Notes: generated by a model not told the origin, from the letters alone. A stretch of DNA of 55,608 bases from an uncultured Lachnospiraceae bacterium (GCA_934320845.1 CAKRFU010000018.1:1-55608), one strand, 5' to 3'. Counted from the stretch's first letter, positions 36,921 to 47,393 are shown. Made by a program: numbers and translations.

Positions 36921-37547
36921 CTATAAGTATTTCTTTAACTCCGAATATATATAATCGGCCGTTTCTTCTATTGTTCTGCCTGTAGTATCTGCTTCAATAT
37001 CAGGTGCTTCCGGTGCCTCATAAGGACTTGAAATTCCTGAAAAATCTGCTATTTTTCCAGCTCTCGCCTTTTTATAAAGCCCTTTTACATCTCTTCTTTC
37101 GCACTCTTCTATAGGTGTACTTATATATACTTCAATGAAACTTTCCTCACCTATTATTTTTTTTGCATTCCTTCTATCTTTTCTAAAAGGAGAAATAAAT
37201 GATGTAAGCACAATAACTCCTGCATCATTCATCAGTTTAGATACTTCTGCAATACGTCTTATGTTTTCAACCCTGTCTTCCTCGCTGAATCCAAGATTTT
37301 TATTTAATCCCATTCTGACATTATCACCGTCAAGAACCATAGTCTTTTTTCCGTAAACAAACAGTCTTTTTTCCAATTCATTAACTATTGTAGACTTACC
37401 GGCTCCTGATAATCCCGTAAGCCATATCGTCTTAGGCTGCTGCCCCATTTTATCAGCACGAACCTCCCTGGTTATGTCCATATTATGCCATGTAAGATTA
37501 TTTTCTGACTTTGCTGTTGTATTCTTTGTTTCTGGTAACTGCTCCAT
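36921..37547 (-). CDS. cysC: Adenylyl-sulfate kinase CysC (APS kinase)
   Basis: 208 residues. P-loop GLSGAGKST, DGDNVRMGL and NIRRIAEVSKLM are APS kinase motifs, and the PFRKDR and APEAPDIEADT segments complete the fold. It phosphorylates adenosine-5'-phosphosulfate to PAPS, the sulfuryl donor. ATG 37545-37547 has GGAGG five bases upstream; the frame is open to a GTG at 37634, and the ~35 residues before the kinase core look like a linker. No sulfurylase (cysD/cysN) or PAPS reductase is nearby; its neighbour is an ASST-like protein, so it may serve sulfation rather than assimilation. Confidence 0.9.
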   Translation of the reverse strand: MEQLPETKNTTAKSENNLTWHNMDITREVRADKMGQQPKTIWLTGLSGAGKSTIVNELEKRLFVYGKKTMVLDGDNVRMGLNKNLGFSEEDRVENIRRIAEVSKLMNDAGVIVLTSFISPFRKDRRNAKKIIGEESFIEVYISTPIEECERRDVKGLYKKARAGKIADFSGISSPYEAPEAPDIEADTTGRTIEETADYIYSELKKYL

Positions 37548-37658
37548 ATTTTCCTCCATAATTTGCCAGATTGCCTGTAATTTATCCCTCCCTAATTTCA
37601 AAACGCCTGATTCTACATCAATATCAGATGCCACGGATTGCTTCCCTGCATCATTATA

Positions 37659-39587
37659 TTATTTTACAATGCGAATTTCATTTTTTAATTTATGAACCTC
37701 ATCGTCATATTCAACATATACATGATATTCATCTTTCTCAAAATCATCTAATGGAATTGCAAATCCTTCTTTCTTATTTATAAACTTTACATTTTCCATG
37801 TCTTTGACATATGAATGTTTTTCTCCGATAAAATATATTCTGTCTACCGTTCCCGGTCTCATATTGCATAAAAACAAATCATCACATATTCTGCCGCCTC
37901 CAAAGAAATATCCATCTGTCTTATTTTCAGACAGTTCCGGCATATCTCCGTCAAACTTTTCTAAAGGATTAAGTTTTCCAAACATTACATTGTCATTTTT
38001 CTCCATTGATACGCAATAATCTTTAATATCAGGTGCAAACAGCCATGCATTAGAAAAAACTTTTTTAATCCCTGCACTGTGCAGTTTTTCTCCTGTGACA
38101 GCATCAATCTCCTGAATCATGCCACTAACACCATCTTCTTGCGTTCTCAGATAACCTTGAGCCACTAAAAGATACTTTTCATCCTCTGAATGAAGCACTC
38201 TCGAAAATCTTATTGAGCTTGGTACCTCAATACATTTTTCAACCTTCAATGACATGTCCTTCTCATCTATATCTATTATCTTTACCAATGAATTTTTTAC
38301 AGATCGCTTTCCTCCGGGTACAATCACCTTCCCGTCAAATTTAACAACGTTTCTTATATCAAACAATGCAACTCTCTTCTTACCATCTTTGTTCTCCATA
38401 AGAGATGTATATTCAGGAAACGAACATATCGGTATCTTTGCGCTCTTCTCATCATTTACAGATATATCCCTTAGTACATATTTTTCCACGTTACTGTCTT
38501 TCCATACCTGTGGCGGTGCTATAATCCAGTTAATCTTTTGTTCCTTCCAGTCAATATTTATAACAGAATTCAACCTCTTTGCAGTTATGAGAATCTTACC
38601 GTCATTATATTCAATATACGATGTGTCAATCCAATTATCATACTGCCTGTATTTTTCTCCTATAAGAGAATGTATATCACAATCTTTTACAAGTTCCCCT
38701 GTATTTAAATTTAATTCTGCTATTCTGTCTGAAAGATGTTCATCATCAGATGACGTTATAAAGAAAAGCGACTCCCCATGCTGTGCTATGGCTCTTCCTA
38801 TTTTGTGTTCAAGAAGATATGTCTTGTAAACTCTTCCCATATAATCCATTTCGTGATATCTGCATGGTATAACTTTTCCATACTTATCAACTCTGTTTGC
38901 AGTTTTGTCCACAAGCAGAAAATGTCCATTCGCAAGAGGAATCATACCTAATTTTCCCGTCTTTATCTGAAGCGAATACCTGACATCACCATTTCTGTCA
39001 ATTGCTACAGGACTACCTATGGCAGTATTAAGAAGTATAAAACCGAAATGTGACACTTTCATGTCGTTTTTGGATACCATATTTCTTATATTTTCCTGAA
39101 TCGGAGACACATATATCTGTAACATCCTGTGCTTAACAACCTCTCCGTTTCTGTCCAAAAGTTTAAGGTCTATCTTATTATTTCTTCCTCCATAAAGTCC
39201 AAGTATAGGAACTCTGTGTCTTGTAGTAAATTCTGTCTCGCCCGTAAAATCACAATCAGGCGTATCACCGAGAACCCTATACACAACTTTATACTCTTTT
39301 GAAGAATTAAACAAAATAAGTGCCGTCTGTTTTGCGAATCCATATGGATCAGGTATAACAAGTAAATATTTGAATGTGTAAAGATGTCTGTCCAATATCT
39401 TTTCAAATGCATAATCTCTTACTTGTGCCTGAAAACTTTTCTGCATTTCCTTTTTAAATGGTGACATTACCCTCTTTTCTTTTCTTTCAAATACTTCAGT
39501 CTCGTACATCCTGTCCAATTTATTAAGGTCACTTACGCTGTAAGTCATCTTTCCGCCATTCTTTACTTCAACAAATAATTTTTTCAT
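37659..39587 (-). CDS. Divergent arylsulfotransferase (ASST)-like beta-propeller protein
   Basis: 642 residues, cytoplasmic (no signal peptide). The N-terminal ~170 residues resemble the Ig-like domain before ASST. From about 180 onward a propeller follows the ASST template: LLNTAIGSPVAIDRNGDV, ITSSDDEHLSDRIAELNLNTGELVK, and KINWIIAPPQVWK. Yet the spot of the catalytic His-x-Asn (ASST motif near DW-x-H-x-N) reads NWIDTS (318-323), and the following Arg region reads AKR (336-338). By family knowledge it thus seems to lack the His that takes the sulfuryl group. It starts 5 bases after tex, so is probably co-transcribed, and is followed by cysC. Function unknown; it could be a binding or altered-chemistry relative. 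Confidence 0.6.
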   Translation of the reverse strand: MKKLFVEVKNGGKMTYSVSDLNKLDRMYETEVFERKEKRVMSPFKKEMQKSFQAQVRDYAFEKILDRHLYTFKYLLVIPDPYGFAKQTALILFNSSKEYKVVYRVLGDTPDCDFTGETEFTTRHRVPILGLYGGRNNKIDLKLLDRNGEVVKHRMLQIYVSPIQENIRNMVSKNDMKVSHFGFILLNTAIGSPVAIDRNGDVRYSLQIKTGKLGMIPLANGHFLLVDKTANRVDKYGKVIPCRYHEMDYMGRVYKTYLLEHKIGRAIAQHGESLFFITSSDDEHLSDRIAELNLNTGELVKDCDIHSLIGEKYRQYDNWIDTSYIEYNDGKILITAKRLNSVINIDWKEQKINWIIAPPQVWKDSNVEKYVLRDISVNDEKSAKIPICSFPEYTSLMENKDGKKRVALFDIRNVVKFDGKVIVPGGKRSVKNSLVKIIDIDEKDMSLKVEKCIEVPSSIRFSRVLHSEDEKYLLVAQGYLRTQEDGVSGMIQEIDAVTGEKLHSAGIKKVFSNAWLFAPDIKDYCVSMEKNDNVMFGKLNPLEKFDGDMPELSENKTDGYFFGGGRICDDLFLCNMRPGTVDRIYFIGEKHSYVKDMENVKFINKKEGFAIPLDDFEKDEYHVYVEYDDEVHKLKNEIRIVK

Positions 39588-39592
39588 ATTTA

Positions 39593-41977
39593 TTAGCCTT
39601 TCAGTTTCATTGTGAGCTGAATCCTCTTTTTCTCAAGATTAACACTCATAACTTTAACATCAACTATATCTCCTACACTTACCACATCAAGCGGATGCTT
39701 TACAAACTTACTGTCAGAAAGTTCAGATATATGAACAAGTCCATCCTGATGAACTCCTATATCCACAAATGCGCCAAAATCAATAACATTTCTTACCGTT
39801 CCTTTTAATATCATTCCCGGCTTTAAATCTTTCATTTCAAGTACATCTGTACGAAGTATAGGTTTTGGCATCTCATCACGCGGATCTCTTCCCGGCTTCT
39901 CAAGCTCTTTTACGATGTCTGAAAGTGTTATTTCTCCTATGCCAAGTTCCTCCGCCATTTTCGCTTTATCTTTTATACGATACTCAATGCTGTTCTTAAC
40001 ATTTTTTCCGGATATTGATGATTTACTTTTTTTGTTATTTGATTTATCTTCATCTTCATTAAACTCAATGCCGTCACCATCACCTAAAGCCTTCATAAGC
40101 GCAGCTCCAAATGCTGAATTTTTATTTTTAATAACAAACTCTTTTTTCTTTTTCTTCTTTTCATGCTTAACTGTTTCCAGCTTATTTATCTTCTTATCGT
40201 TTATCTTTGCGGCTTCTGTCTGTATCTCTTTTAATTCATCCTGGGAAATTCCCAATTTTTCCAGAAGTGCCTCCGCAGCCTCATACGATTCAGGATGAAC
40301 GCTTGTCGCATCAAGAGGATTATCTCCTCCCTCTATTCTTAAAAATCCTGCACATTGAAGAAATGCCTTTGGACCAAGTTTTGCTACTTTCAAAAGCTGT
40401 TTTCTGTTTGTAAATTTACCATTTTCTTCTCTGTAAATTACAATATTTTTTGCAATGGTTTTGCTTATTCCGGATATATATTCAAGAAGTGATGCAGACG
40501 CAGTATTTATATCTACCCCGACTCTGTTTACACAATCCTCAACTACTCCCGTGAGTGTTTCTTCAAGCTTCTTCTGATTCATATCATGTTGATATTGACC
40601 TACACCAATTGATTTTGGATCAATTTTTACAAGTTCTGCAAGCGGGTCCTGAAGCCTTCGTGCTATTGATGCAGCACTTCTCTCTCCAACATTTAAATCT
40701 GGAAATTCCTCTGTCGCAAGTTTGCTTGCTGAATATACTGATGCTCCCGCTTCATTAACAATAATATACTGAACAGGCTTTTTGATTTCCTTCAACATAT
40801 CGGCAATTATAAGTTCTGATTCTCTTGACGCTGTTCCATTTCCCACAGATATAAGTGAAATATCATATTTATCAATAAGTTTTTTTACGGAAGCCTTTGT
40901 CTCCTCTACCTTATTTTGTGGCTCTGTTGGGAATACTACCGTTGTATCCAGCACTTTTCCAGTGCTGTCAACTACTGCAAGTTTACATCCTGTTCTGAAT
41001 GCCGGATCCCAGCCAAGTACGTTTCTTCCCTTAATAGGCGGCTGCATAAGAAGCTGCTCGAGATTTTTACCAAATACCTTTATCGCTCCATCCTCTGCCT
41101 TTTCAGTAAGTTCATTTCTTATCTCACGCTCTATCGCAGGTGCTATAAGCCTCTTATAACTGTCCTCTATTGTCTCTAAAAGGATTTCGTTTGTATTCGG
41201 ATTATCATTTGTCAGCACCTTTTTCTTCAGATAGCCTATAATTCTTTCTTCCGGTGCCTCAATCTTTACAGTTATGAATTTTTCTTTTTCTCCCCTGTTT
41301 ATTGCAAGAATTCTGTGACCGACAATCTTATCAAGTTTCTCCTGAAATTCATAATACATTTCATAAACTGACTTTGCCTTCTCATCTTTTGCATTTGAAA
41401 TAAGAAAGCCTTCCTGCATTGTTATATTTCTTATGTACATACGATAATCCGCATTATCGGAAATAATCTCTGCTATTATGTCTTTTGCTCCCGAAACAGC
41501 ATCTTCTGCAGAATCGACTTCCTTCTCTTCTGATATGTAATCTCCGGCTATCTTCTCTATAGACCCTGTGACTGTCTGCTCAAGGATAAGGTCAGCAAGC
41601 GGCTCAAGACCTTTTTCTTTGGCAATGGTTGCTCTTGTTCTTCTCTTTGGTCTGTATGGTCTGTAAAGGTCATCTACAACAACCTGTGTCTGTGCCTGCT
41701 CTATCTGGACTTTAAGTTCCTCTGTAAGTTTCCCCTGTTCCTCAATACTTGCTATAACCTGCGCTTTCTTTTCTTCAAGGTTTCTAAGATATGTAAGTCT
41801 CTCATTAAGGTTTCTAAGCTGTTCATCATCAAGTGAACCATGTACTTCTTTTCTGTATCTTGCAATAAAAGGAATTGTATTCCCTTCATCTATAAGTTTT
41901 ATTACAGCCTCAACCTGCCATTTTTTTATTTCCAGTTCCTCGGCAATCTTTGCCGCAATATCAAGTCTGCTTTCCAT
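39593..41977 (-). CDS. tex: Tex family S1 RNA-binding transcription accessory protein
   Basis: 794 residues. An N-terminal helical domain (MESRLDIAAKIAEEL), a YqgF/RNase H-like domain (VLGWDPAFRTGCKLAVVD), helix-hairpin-helix segments (YISGISKTIAKNIVIYR), then a C-terminal S1 domain (NVIDFGAFVDIGVHQDGLVHISEL). Tex binds nucleic acid and affects transcription and gene expression. Between the helix-hairpin-helix and S1 parts lies a Lys/Asn-rich low-complexity insert with HEKKKKKKEF, unusual for Tex. ATG 41975-41977 follows GGAG; the one four codons upstream is less likely. Its end overlaps the SD for the ASST-like gene. Confidence 0.93.
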   Translation of the reverse strand: MESRLDIAAKIAEELEIKKWQVEAVIKLIDEGNTIPFIARYRKEVHGSLDDEQLRNLNERLTYLRNLEEKKAQVIASIEEQGKLTEELKVQIEQAQTQVVVDDLYRPYRPKRRTRATIAKEKGLEPLADLILEQTVTGSIEKIAGDYISEEKEVDSAEDAVSGAKDIIAEIISDNADYRMYIRNITMQEGFLISNAKDEKAKSVYEMYYEFQEKLDKIVGHRILAINRGEKEKFITVKIEAPEERIIGYLKKKVLTNDNPNTNEILLETIEDSYKRLIAPAIEREIRNELTEKAEDGAIKVFGKNLEQLLMQPPIKGRNVLGWDPAFRTGCKLAVVDSTGKVLDTTVVFPTEPQNKVEETKASVKKLIDKYDISLISVGNGTASRESELIIADMLKEIKKPVQYIIVNEAGASVYSASKLATEEFPDLNVGERSAASIARRLQDPLAELVKIDPKSIGVGQYQHDMNQKKLEETLTGVVEDCVNRVGVDINTASASLLEYISGISKTIAKNIVIYREENGKFTNRKQLLKVAKLGPKAFLQCAGFLRIEGGDNPLDATSVHPESYEAAEALLEKLGISQDELKEIQTEAAKINDKKINKLETVKHEKKKKKKEFVIKNKNSAFGAALMKALGDGDGIEFNEDEDKSNNKKSKSSISGKNVKNSIEYRIKDKAKMAEELGIGEITLSDIVKELEKPGRDPRDEMPKPILRTDVLEMKDLKPGMILKGTVRNVIDFGAFVDIGVHQDGLVHISELSDSKFVKHPLDVVSVGDIVDVKVMSVNLEKKRIQLTMKLKG

Positions 41978-41998
41978 ATTACTCTCCATTCATTCCTT

Positions 41999-42038
41999 AA
42001 AAACAACAATAGACGGCTATAAAATAGCCGCCCATTGT
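41999..42038 (-). terminator. Intrinsic terminator after hom (upstream of tex)
   Basis: CGGCTAT/ATAGCCG (42014-42020, 42024-42030) with outer ACAAT/ATTGT arms, followed on the minus strand by TTGTTGTTTTT. It lies about 130 bases after the hom stop and just before the tex SD. Confidence 0.75.
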
Positions 42039-42171
42039 CAATTTATAAGTAGTGTTATATATGATGTTGCCACGGATTGCTTCATTGCCATGCAATTTTC
42101 GCAATCCTGCAAACACCTCCAATCATACTAAAACGATTTAATTTTTCCGCGCCAACTATTTTTATGTTTCA

Positions 42172-43386
42172 CTATGCATCAAAACGAATCTTATTTATAA
42201 CATTTCCCATCTCTTTTGCCGCATTTTCATATACTGCTTCAGTGATATCTTTTGTTACAAAACCTGTTTCGTCTGTATAACCTGCATCCACAAACTCAAC
42301 TTCACCAAACAATTCTTTGATTTTTGCTTCATTATCAGCCTTGTTTCCTGATACTCTGACAAAGAATTTTGATACTACTTCATCCATTGGCATAAGCTTG
42401 AGTTTATCAGCAGACCAAATTACATTTATATTGTTTTCAAGATTTTTTGACGCTTCCATGATGTCAGAAACAACCGCACTTGCTGTTGCAAGCTTTCCTG
42501 CCCCCTGACCATAAAACATTACATCACCAACCATATTTCCTTTTACAAGTATGGCATTGAATACTCCATCTACACTGTAAAGAGGGTGGTCATGCGTGAT
42601 AAGTTTAGGTGCAACCATTGCGCTTACCTTGTCACCTTCTAATTTGCTTGAACCGAAAATTTTTACTTTTGCTTTAAGCTTTGATGCATAATTTATATCT
42701 CTGTCCGTTATCTTTGTGATACCCTCTGTATAAATATCTTCGAAATCAAGCTGTTTGCCATATGCAAGTGATGTGAGAATGGCAATTTTACGACATGCAT
42801 CATATCCCTCGACATCTGCAGTAGGGTCTGCTTCCGCATAACCCTTTGCCTGCGCATCTTTAAGCACCGAGTCAAAGTCAGAACCGTTTTCTGTCATCTC
42901 AGTAAGGATAAAGTTTGTAGTACCGTTTAATATACCTGAAATTTCTTCTATCTCATCAGGAGCTAATGATGTCTGAAGTGGTCTTATTATAGGAATACCG
43001 CCGCCAACGCTCGCTTCAAATAAAAAGTTTACATTTTTGTCTCTGGCAATCTGTAAAAGTTCAGTTCCAAATGCAGCAACAAGTGCTTTGTTTGATGTTA
43101 CAACATTTTTTCCTTTGAGAAGGCTTGCTTTTACAAATTCATATGCCGGATGAAGTCCTCCCATTGTCTCAACAACAATCTTTACTTCATCATCATTTTC
43201 AAGAATTGAAAAATCATGTACAACATACTTTTCTGCAGGGTCTCCCGGAAAATCTCTAAGGTCAAGTACATATTTTACTTCTATACCCTGACCTGCTCTT
43301 TTTGTTATAATATCACTATTTTTGTTTAATATCTCAAAAACACCTGAACCTACTGTACCATATCCTAATATTCCTACTTTTACCAT
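42172..43386 (-). CDS. hom: Homoserine dehydrogenase
   Basis: 404 residues: NAD(P) fold GILGYGTVGSGV, the substrate/catalytic segment GGGIPIIRPLQ and PTADVEGYDACRK, and a C-terminal ACT domain (FFVRVSGNKADNEAK), the usual site of threonine feedback. It reduces aspartate semialdehyde to homoserine for Met/Thr/Ile synthesis. ATG 43384-43386 has GGAGG five bases ahead. It lies 19 bases after prfB, and may be read with it. Confidence 0.95.
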   Translation of the reverse strand: MVKVGILGYGTVGSGVFEILNKNSDIITKRAGQGIEVKYVLDLRDFPGDPAEKYVVHDFSILENDDEVKIVVETMGGLHPAYEFVKASLLKGKNVVTSNKALVAAFGTELLQIARDKNVNFLFEASVGGGIPIIRPLQTSLAPDEIEEISGILNGTTNFILTEMTENGSDFDSVLKDAQAKGYAEADPTADVEGYDACRKIAILTSLAYGKQLDFEDIYTEGITKITDRDINYASKLKAKVKIFGSSKLEGDKVSAMVAPKLITHDHPLYSVDGVFNAILVKGNMVGDVMFYGQGAGKLATASAVVSDIMEASKNLENNINVIWSADKLKLMPMDEVVSKFFVRVSGNKADNEAKIKELFGEVEFVDAGYTDETGFVTKDITEAVYENAAKEMGNVINKIRFDA

Positions 43387-43405
43387 CTCTTCCTCCATTC
43401 CTCTC

Positions 43406-44525
43406 TTACTTTTCTTTGTCTGCTGATGTAATCCATGCAAGATAAGCATTTATAAACGGGTCTATGTTTCCGTCTAAAACACCTGTAACATTACTTACTT
43501 CCTGACCTGTTCTGTTATCCTTAACCATAGTATATGGCTGCATAACATATGAACGAATTTGGCTCCCCCATCCGTTGTCCTTGACTTCACCGCGGATACC
43601 GCTTGCTTTTTCAAGCTGCTCCTGCTGTTTAAGCATATAGAGTTTTGCTTTGAGCATTTGCATGGCTTTATCTTTATTCATATGCTGCGAACGTTCATTC
43701 TGACACTGTACCACTATTCCGGTTGGAAAATGTGTGATACGGATTGCCGATGATGTCTTGTTTATATGCTGACCCCCCGCACCACTTGAACGATATGTAT
43801 CAATTCGGATATCATCATCTGCTATCTCAACGTCAAGGTCTTCCTCTATATCAGGCATAACATCACACGATACAAATGAAGTCTGCCTTTTTCCTGCTGC
43901 ATTGAACGGTGAAATTCTTACAAGTCTGTGCACGCCATGTTCTGATTTCAGATAACCGTATGCGTTTTCACCATCTATCTGCAATGTAACTGATTTGTAT
44001 CCTGCCTCATCACCGTCAAGAAAATCTATCATTTCAACATTGAAACCTTTTTTTTCAGCCCAACGCTGATACATTCGACAGAGCATACTTGCCCAGTCGC
44101 AGCTCTCTGTTCCACCGGCTCCCGCATGAAGTGTAAGTATTGCATTGCACTTATCATACTCTCCGCTTAGTAATGTTTCTATCCTAAGTGATTTGTACTC
44201 ATCTTCAAATGCCTGAAATGATTCCTCAACTTCCGGCAAAAGACTTGCATCGTTTTCTTCCTCAGCTATATCAATAAGTGTAAGTATGTCGTCCCTGTCT
44301 CCACAGAGTTTTTCATACCTCTCAATAACTGACTTTAATTTTTTACAATCTTGAACAACCGCTGCCGATTTATTCGGGTCATCCCAAAATCCCGGTTCTT
44401 CCATGGTGTGTTCCAATTCTTCGACCCTGTCACGCTTATTAGCTAAGTCAAAGTGAGTTCCCCATTTCAAGCAGTGGTTCATCGTAATTTGATAATGAAA
44501 TTTTTATATTATCAAATTCTACCAT
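43406..44525 (-). CDS. prfB: Peptide chain release factor 2 (programmed +1 frameshift)
   Basis: RF2 reads UAA/UGA and releases the chain. The zero frame starts at ATG 44523-44525 (after GAGGTGA), runs 25 codons (to 44451, ending CTT) and stops at TGA (44448-44450). The rest lies in the +1 frame from GAC (44447-44449), giving 372 residues. The shift site CTTTGAC and a nearby GGGG (SD-like) match the classic autoregulatory RF2 frameshift, though the G run is six rather than three bases from CTT. The codon-recognition motif SPF (HRLVRISPF) and the GGQ motif (SGAGGQH) are present. It follows secA; the real product needs the frameshift. Confidence 0.93.
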
Positions 44526-44548
44526 CAACTCACCTCTTTCTATAAATA

Positions 44549-44582
44549 ACGGAACATATGACGAAACGCACATATGTCCCGT
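44549..44582 (-). other. Hairpin between secA and prfB
   Basis: 12-bp stem ACGGAACATATG/CATATGTCCCGT with one wobble pair and a 10-nt loop. No T run on the minus strand, so it is not a clear terminator. Confidence 0.5.
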
Positions 44583-44604
44583 ATTCTGCAAAAATTTGCT
44601 CAGT

Positions 44605-47169
44605 TTAAAATTTTCTTCCACAGCACATTTTATATTTCTTACCGCTTCCACATGGGCAAGGATCATTTGGCTGTATCTTCTTTCCTTCGCGTGTCTTTGG
44701 CTTTGCTGCTACGGTTTCATCTTTGTTTGTTCCTGTAACTTTTGCAACCTGTTCACGCTCTACTTTCTGCTCTATCTGAATATGAGTAAGTGCTTTTACT
44801 GTCTCTTCAGTAATGGCATCTATCATTGCATCAAACATGTCAAATCCGGCAAATTTATACTCAACTACAGGATCTCTCTGACCATATGCCTGAAGACCAA
44901 TACCCTGACGGAGCTGATCCATATCATCAATATGATCCATCCATTTTCTGTCAATTACTTTGAGAAGAATTATTCTTTCTACTTCTCTTATCTGATCTGC
45001 ATCAGGGAATTCCGCCTCTTTAGCTTCATATACTTTTACAGCTTCCTCTTTAAGTCTCTGTATAAGTTCTGCTTTTGTCGCATGTTTTTCTTCTTCCTCT
45101 GTAAGCACTATCTTCTGTATAGGTACTATAGGACGAAGCACATTATTTAACTCAGCGATATCCCAATCCTCAGGTGATGACTCATCACCGATAATTGATG
45201 ATACACATTTTTCAACAACATCTGTAATCATCTTATAGATAGTATCACGCATATTTTCACCGTCAAGTACCTTGCGGCGTTCTTTATAGATAACTTCTCT
45301 CTGCTCATTGTTTACACGGTCGAATTCAAGAAGGTTCTTTCTGATTCCAAAGTTGTTGCCCTCAATCTTCTTCTGTGCACTTTCAATGGCATTTGAAAGC
45401 ATTTTATGCTCAATCTGTTCTCCATCAGGCATAGCTGAAAACAGTCCCATAAGTCTTTCTGAACCAAAAAGGCGCATAAGATCATCTTCAAGTGAGATAT
45501 AGAAACGAGACTCACCAGGGTCTCCCTGACGGCCTGCACGACCACGAAGCTGATTGTCGATACGACGTGATTCATGTCTCTCTGTACCTATTATCTTAAG
45601 TCCTCCAAGTTCTTTTACTCCCTCGCCAAGCTTGATATCAGTACCACGGCCTGCCATGTTAGTAGCTATTGTAACAGCTCCCAACTGACCTGCATCTGCA
45701 ATAATCTCGGCTTCAAGTTCATGGAATTTAGCATTAAGCACCTTATGAGGTATTCCCTTTTTCTTAAGTTTCTCACTAAGATACTCAGATGTATCAATAT
45801 TTATTGTACCTACAAGTACAGGTTGTCCCTTTTCATGTGCATCTACAATGTCCGCAACAACTGCATTGAATTTTTCTTCTTTTGTCTTGTACACTGCATC
45901 TTCATAATCAATACGTGCAACCGGAAGATTTGTAGGAACTTCAACAACGTCCATCTCATAGATATCACGGAACTCTTTCTCTTCTGTAAGAGCAGTACCT
46001 GTCATACCTGATTTTTTAGCATATTTATTGAAAAAGTTCTGGAATGTAATAGTAGCAAGAGTTTTGCTCTCTCTCTTAACTTTTACATGTTCTTTCGCTT
46101 CTATCGCCTGATGAAGACCATCTGAAAAACGACGTCCCGGCATGATACGTCCTGTAAACTCATCAACGATAAGTACCTGATCATCTTTTACTACATAATC
46201 TTTATCTCTGAACATAAGCGAATGTGCTCTTAATGCAAGATTTATGTTGTGCTGTAATTCAAGATTGTCAGGGTCTGCAAGGTTTTTAACCTGGAAAAAT
46301 CTTTCGGCTTTTCTTACACCTTCCTCAGTCAGGTTTACATTTTTGTCTTTTTCATCAACAACATAATCACCTGTTTCCTGCTCTTCCTCATTCATAATGA
46401 GATCCATCTTTGAAAGTTCTTTTGCTGTACCCCTTGTGAGCTGTTTTACAAATATATCACAGGCTTCATAAAGTTTTGTTGACTTTCCACTCTGTCCTGA
46501 AATAATAAGTGGTGTTCTTGCTTCATCAATAAGAACAGAATCGACCTCATCGATAATGGCATAATGAAGTTCTCTCTGTACGAGTTCTTCTTTATATACC
46601 ACCATGTTGTCACGAAGATAATCAAATCCAAGTTCATTATTTGTAGCATATGTTATATCACAGTTGTACGCTTCTCTTCTTTCGTCATTGTCCATCGAAT
46701 TCAGTATAACACCAACTGTGAGTCCAAGAAACTCATGAACTTTTCCCATCCATTCGGCATCACGTTTTGCAAGGTAATCGTTTACAGTAACGATGTGAAC
46801 ACCTTTTCCTTCCAATGCATTTAAATATGCAGGAAGTGTAGAAACAAGTGTCTTTCCTTCACCTGTACGCATCTCGGTAATTCGTCCCTGGTGGAGAATC
46901 ACGCCACCTATAAGCTGTACACGATAATGTCTCATTCCAAGAACTCTTGTTGCTGCCTCTCTCACTGTTGCGTAAGCTTCAGGAAGCAAATCATCCAAAG
47001 TCTCTCCCTTTTCAAGACGCTCCTTAAATTCAGGTGTCTTAGCTTTAAGCTCATCATCTGTTAATTTCTCGAACTCAGGTGCAAGAGCTTCTATTTTATT
47101 CACTATCGGAATAATTCTTTTCACTTCATGCTGACTGTGAGTACCGAAGATTTTACTAATTATACTCAT
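44605..47169 (-). CDS. secA: Preprotein translocase ATPase SecA
   Basis: 854 residues with Walker [13 protein letters not shown]-box [17 protein letters not shown] and the C-terminal zinc motif [15 protein letters not shown]. SecA drives protein export through SecYEG with ATP. ATG 47167-47169 follows AGGAG; an in-frame GTG three codons upstream is embedded in the SD. The gene has a good promoter (47235-47263) and is isolated from hpf by a hairpin (47283-47314). It is followed by prfB, as in many Firmicutes. Confidence 0.97.
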   Translation of the reverse strand: MSIISKIFGTHSQHEVKRIIPIVNKIEALAPEFEKLTDDELKAKTPEFKERLEKGETLDDLLPEAYATVREAATRVLGMRHYRVQLIGGVILHQGRITEMRTGEGKTLVSTLPAYLNALEGKGVHIVTVNDYLAKRDAEWMGKVHEFLGLTVGVILNSMDNDERREAYNCDITYATNNELGFDYLRDNMVVYKEELVQRELHYAIIDEVDSVLIDEARTPLIISGQSGKSTKLYEACDIFVKQLTRGTAKELSKMDLIMNEEEQETGDYVVDEKDKNVNLTEEGVRKAERFFQVKNLADPDNLELQHNINLALRAHSLMFRDKDYVVKDDQVLIVDEFTGRIMPGRRFSDGLHQAIEAKEHVKVKRESKTLATITFQNFFNKYAKKSGMTGTALTEEKEFRDIYEMDVVEVPTNLPVARIDYEDAVYKTKEEKFNAVVADIVDAHEKGQPVLVGTINIDTSEYLSEKLKKKGIPHKVLNAKFHELEAEIIADAGQLGAVTIATNMAGRGTDIKLGEGVKELGGLKIIGTERHESRRIDNQLRGRAGRQGDPGESRFYISLEDDLMRLFGSERLMGLFSAMPDGEQIEHKMLSNAIESAQKKIEGNNFGIRKNLLEFDRVNNEQREVIYKERRKVLDGENMRDTIYKMITDVVEKCVSSIIGDESSPEDWDIAELNNVLRPIVPIQKIVLTEEEEKHATKAELIQRLKEEAVKVYEAKEAEFPDADQIREVERIILLKVIDRKWMDHIDDMDQLRQGIGLQAYGQRDPVVEYKFAGFDMFDAMIDAITEETVKALTHIQIEQKVEREQVAKVTGTNKDETVAAKPKTREGKKIQPNDPCPCGSGKKYKMCCGRKF

Positions 47170-47234
47170 GAATTTCACTCCTATACATTATTACTGTTTA
47201 TGTAGTATTTAACCACCTAAAAAAACTATTTCCT

Positions 47235-47263
47235 AGTATAACATTAAACATGGGGTTTTTCAA
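47235..47263 (-). promoter_or_regulatory. Sigma-A promoter of secA
   Basis: TTGAAA (47258-47263), 17 bp, TATACT (47235-47240) on the minus strand. Confidence 0.75.
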
Positions 47264-47282
47264 CTACTGTTTTTTCTAAACG

Positions 47283-47314
47283 AAACAGCCCCAGATAACT
47301 CTCCAGGGCTGTTT
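47283..47314 (-). terminator. Terminator-like hairpin between hpf and secA
   Basis: AAACAGCCC/GGGCTGTTT arms (47283-47291, 47306-47314), followed on the minus strand by CGTTT. About 80 bases after the hpf stop. Confidence 0.7.
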
Positions 47315-47393
47315 ATTGGCTTAAATTATTTATTTTTCATACTCTCATTTTCTGATATATGTAGCACTCTCTCCAAAGTGCTTACCTCACTAA

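Noticed and set aside
44448..44666. Separate 72-residue protein before prfB
   Set aside because: Its last 25 codons are the zero-frame start of RF2 before the programmed frameshift; the upstream part overlaps the secA end and has no SD.
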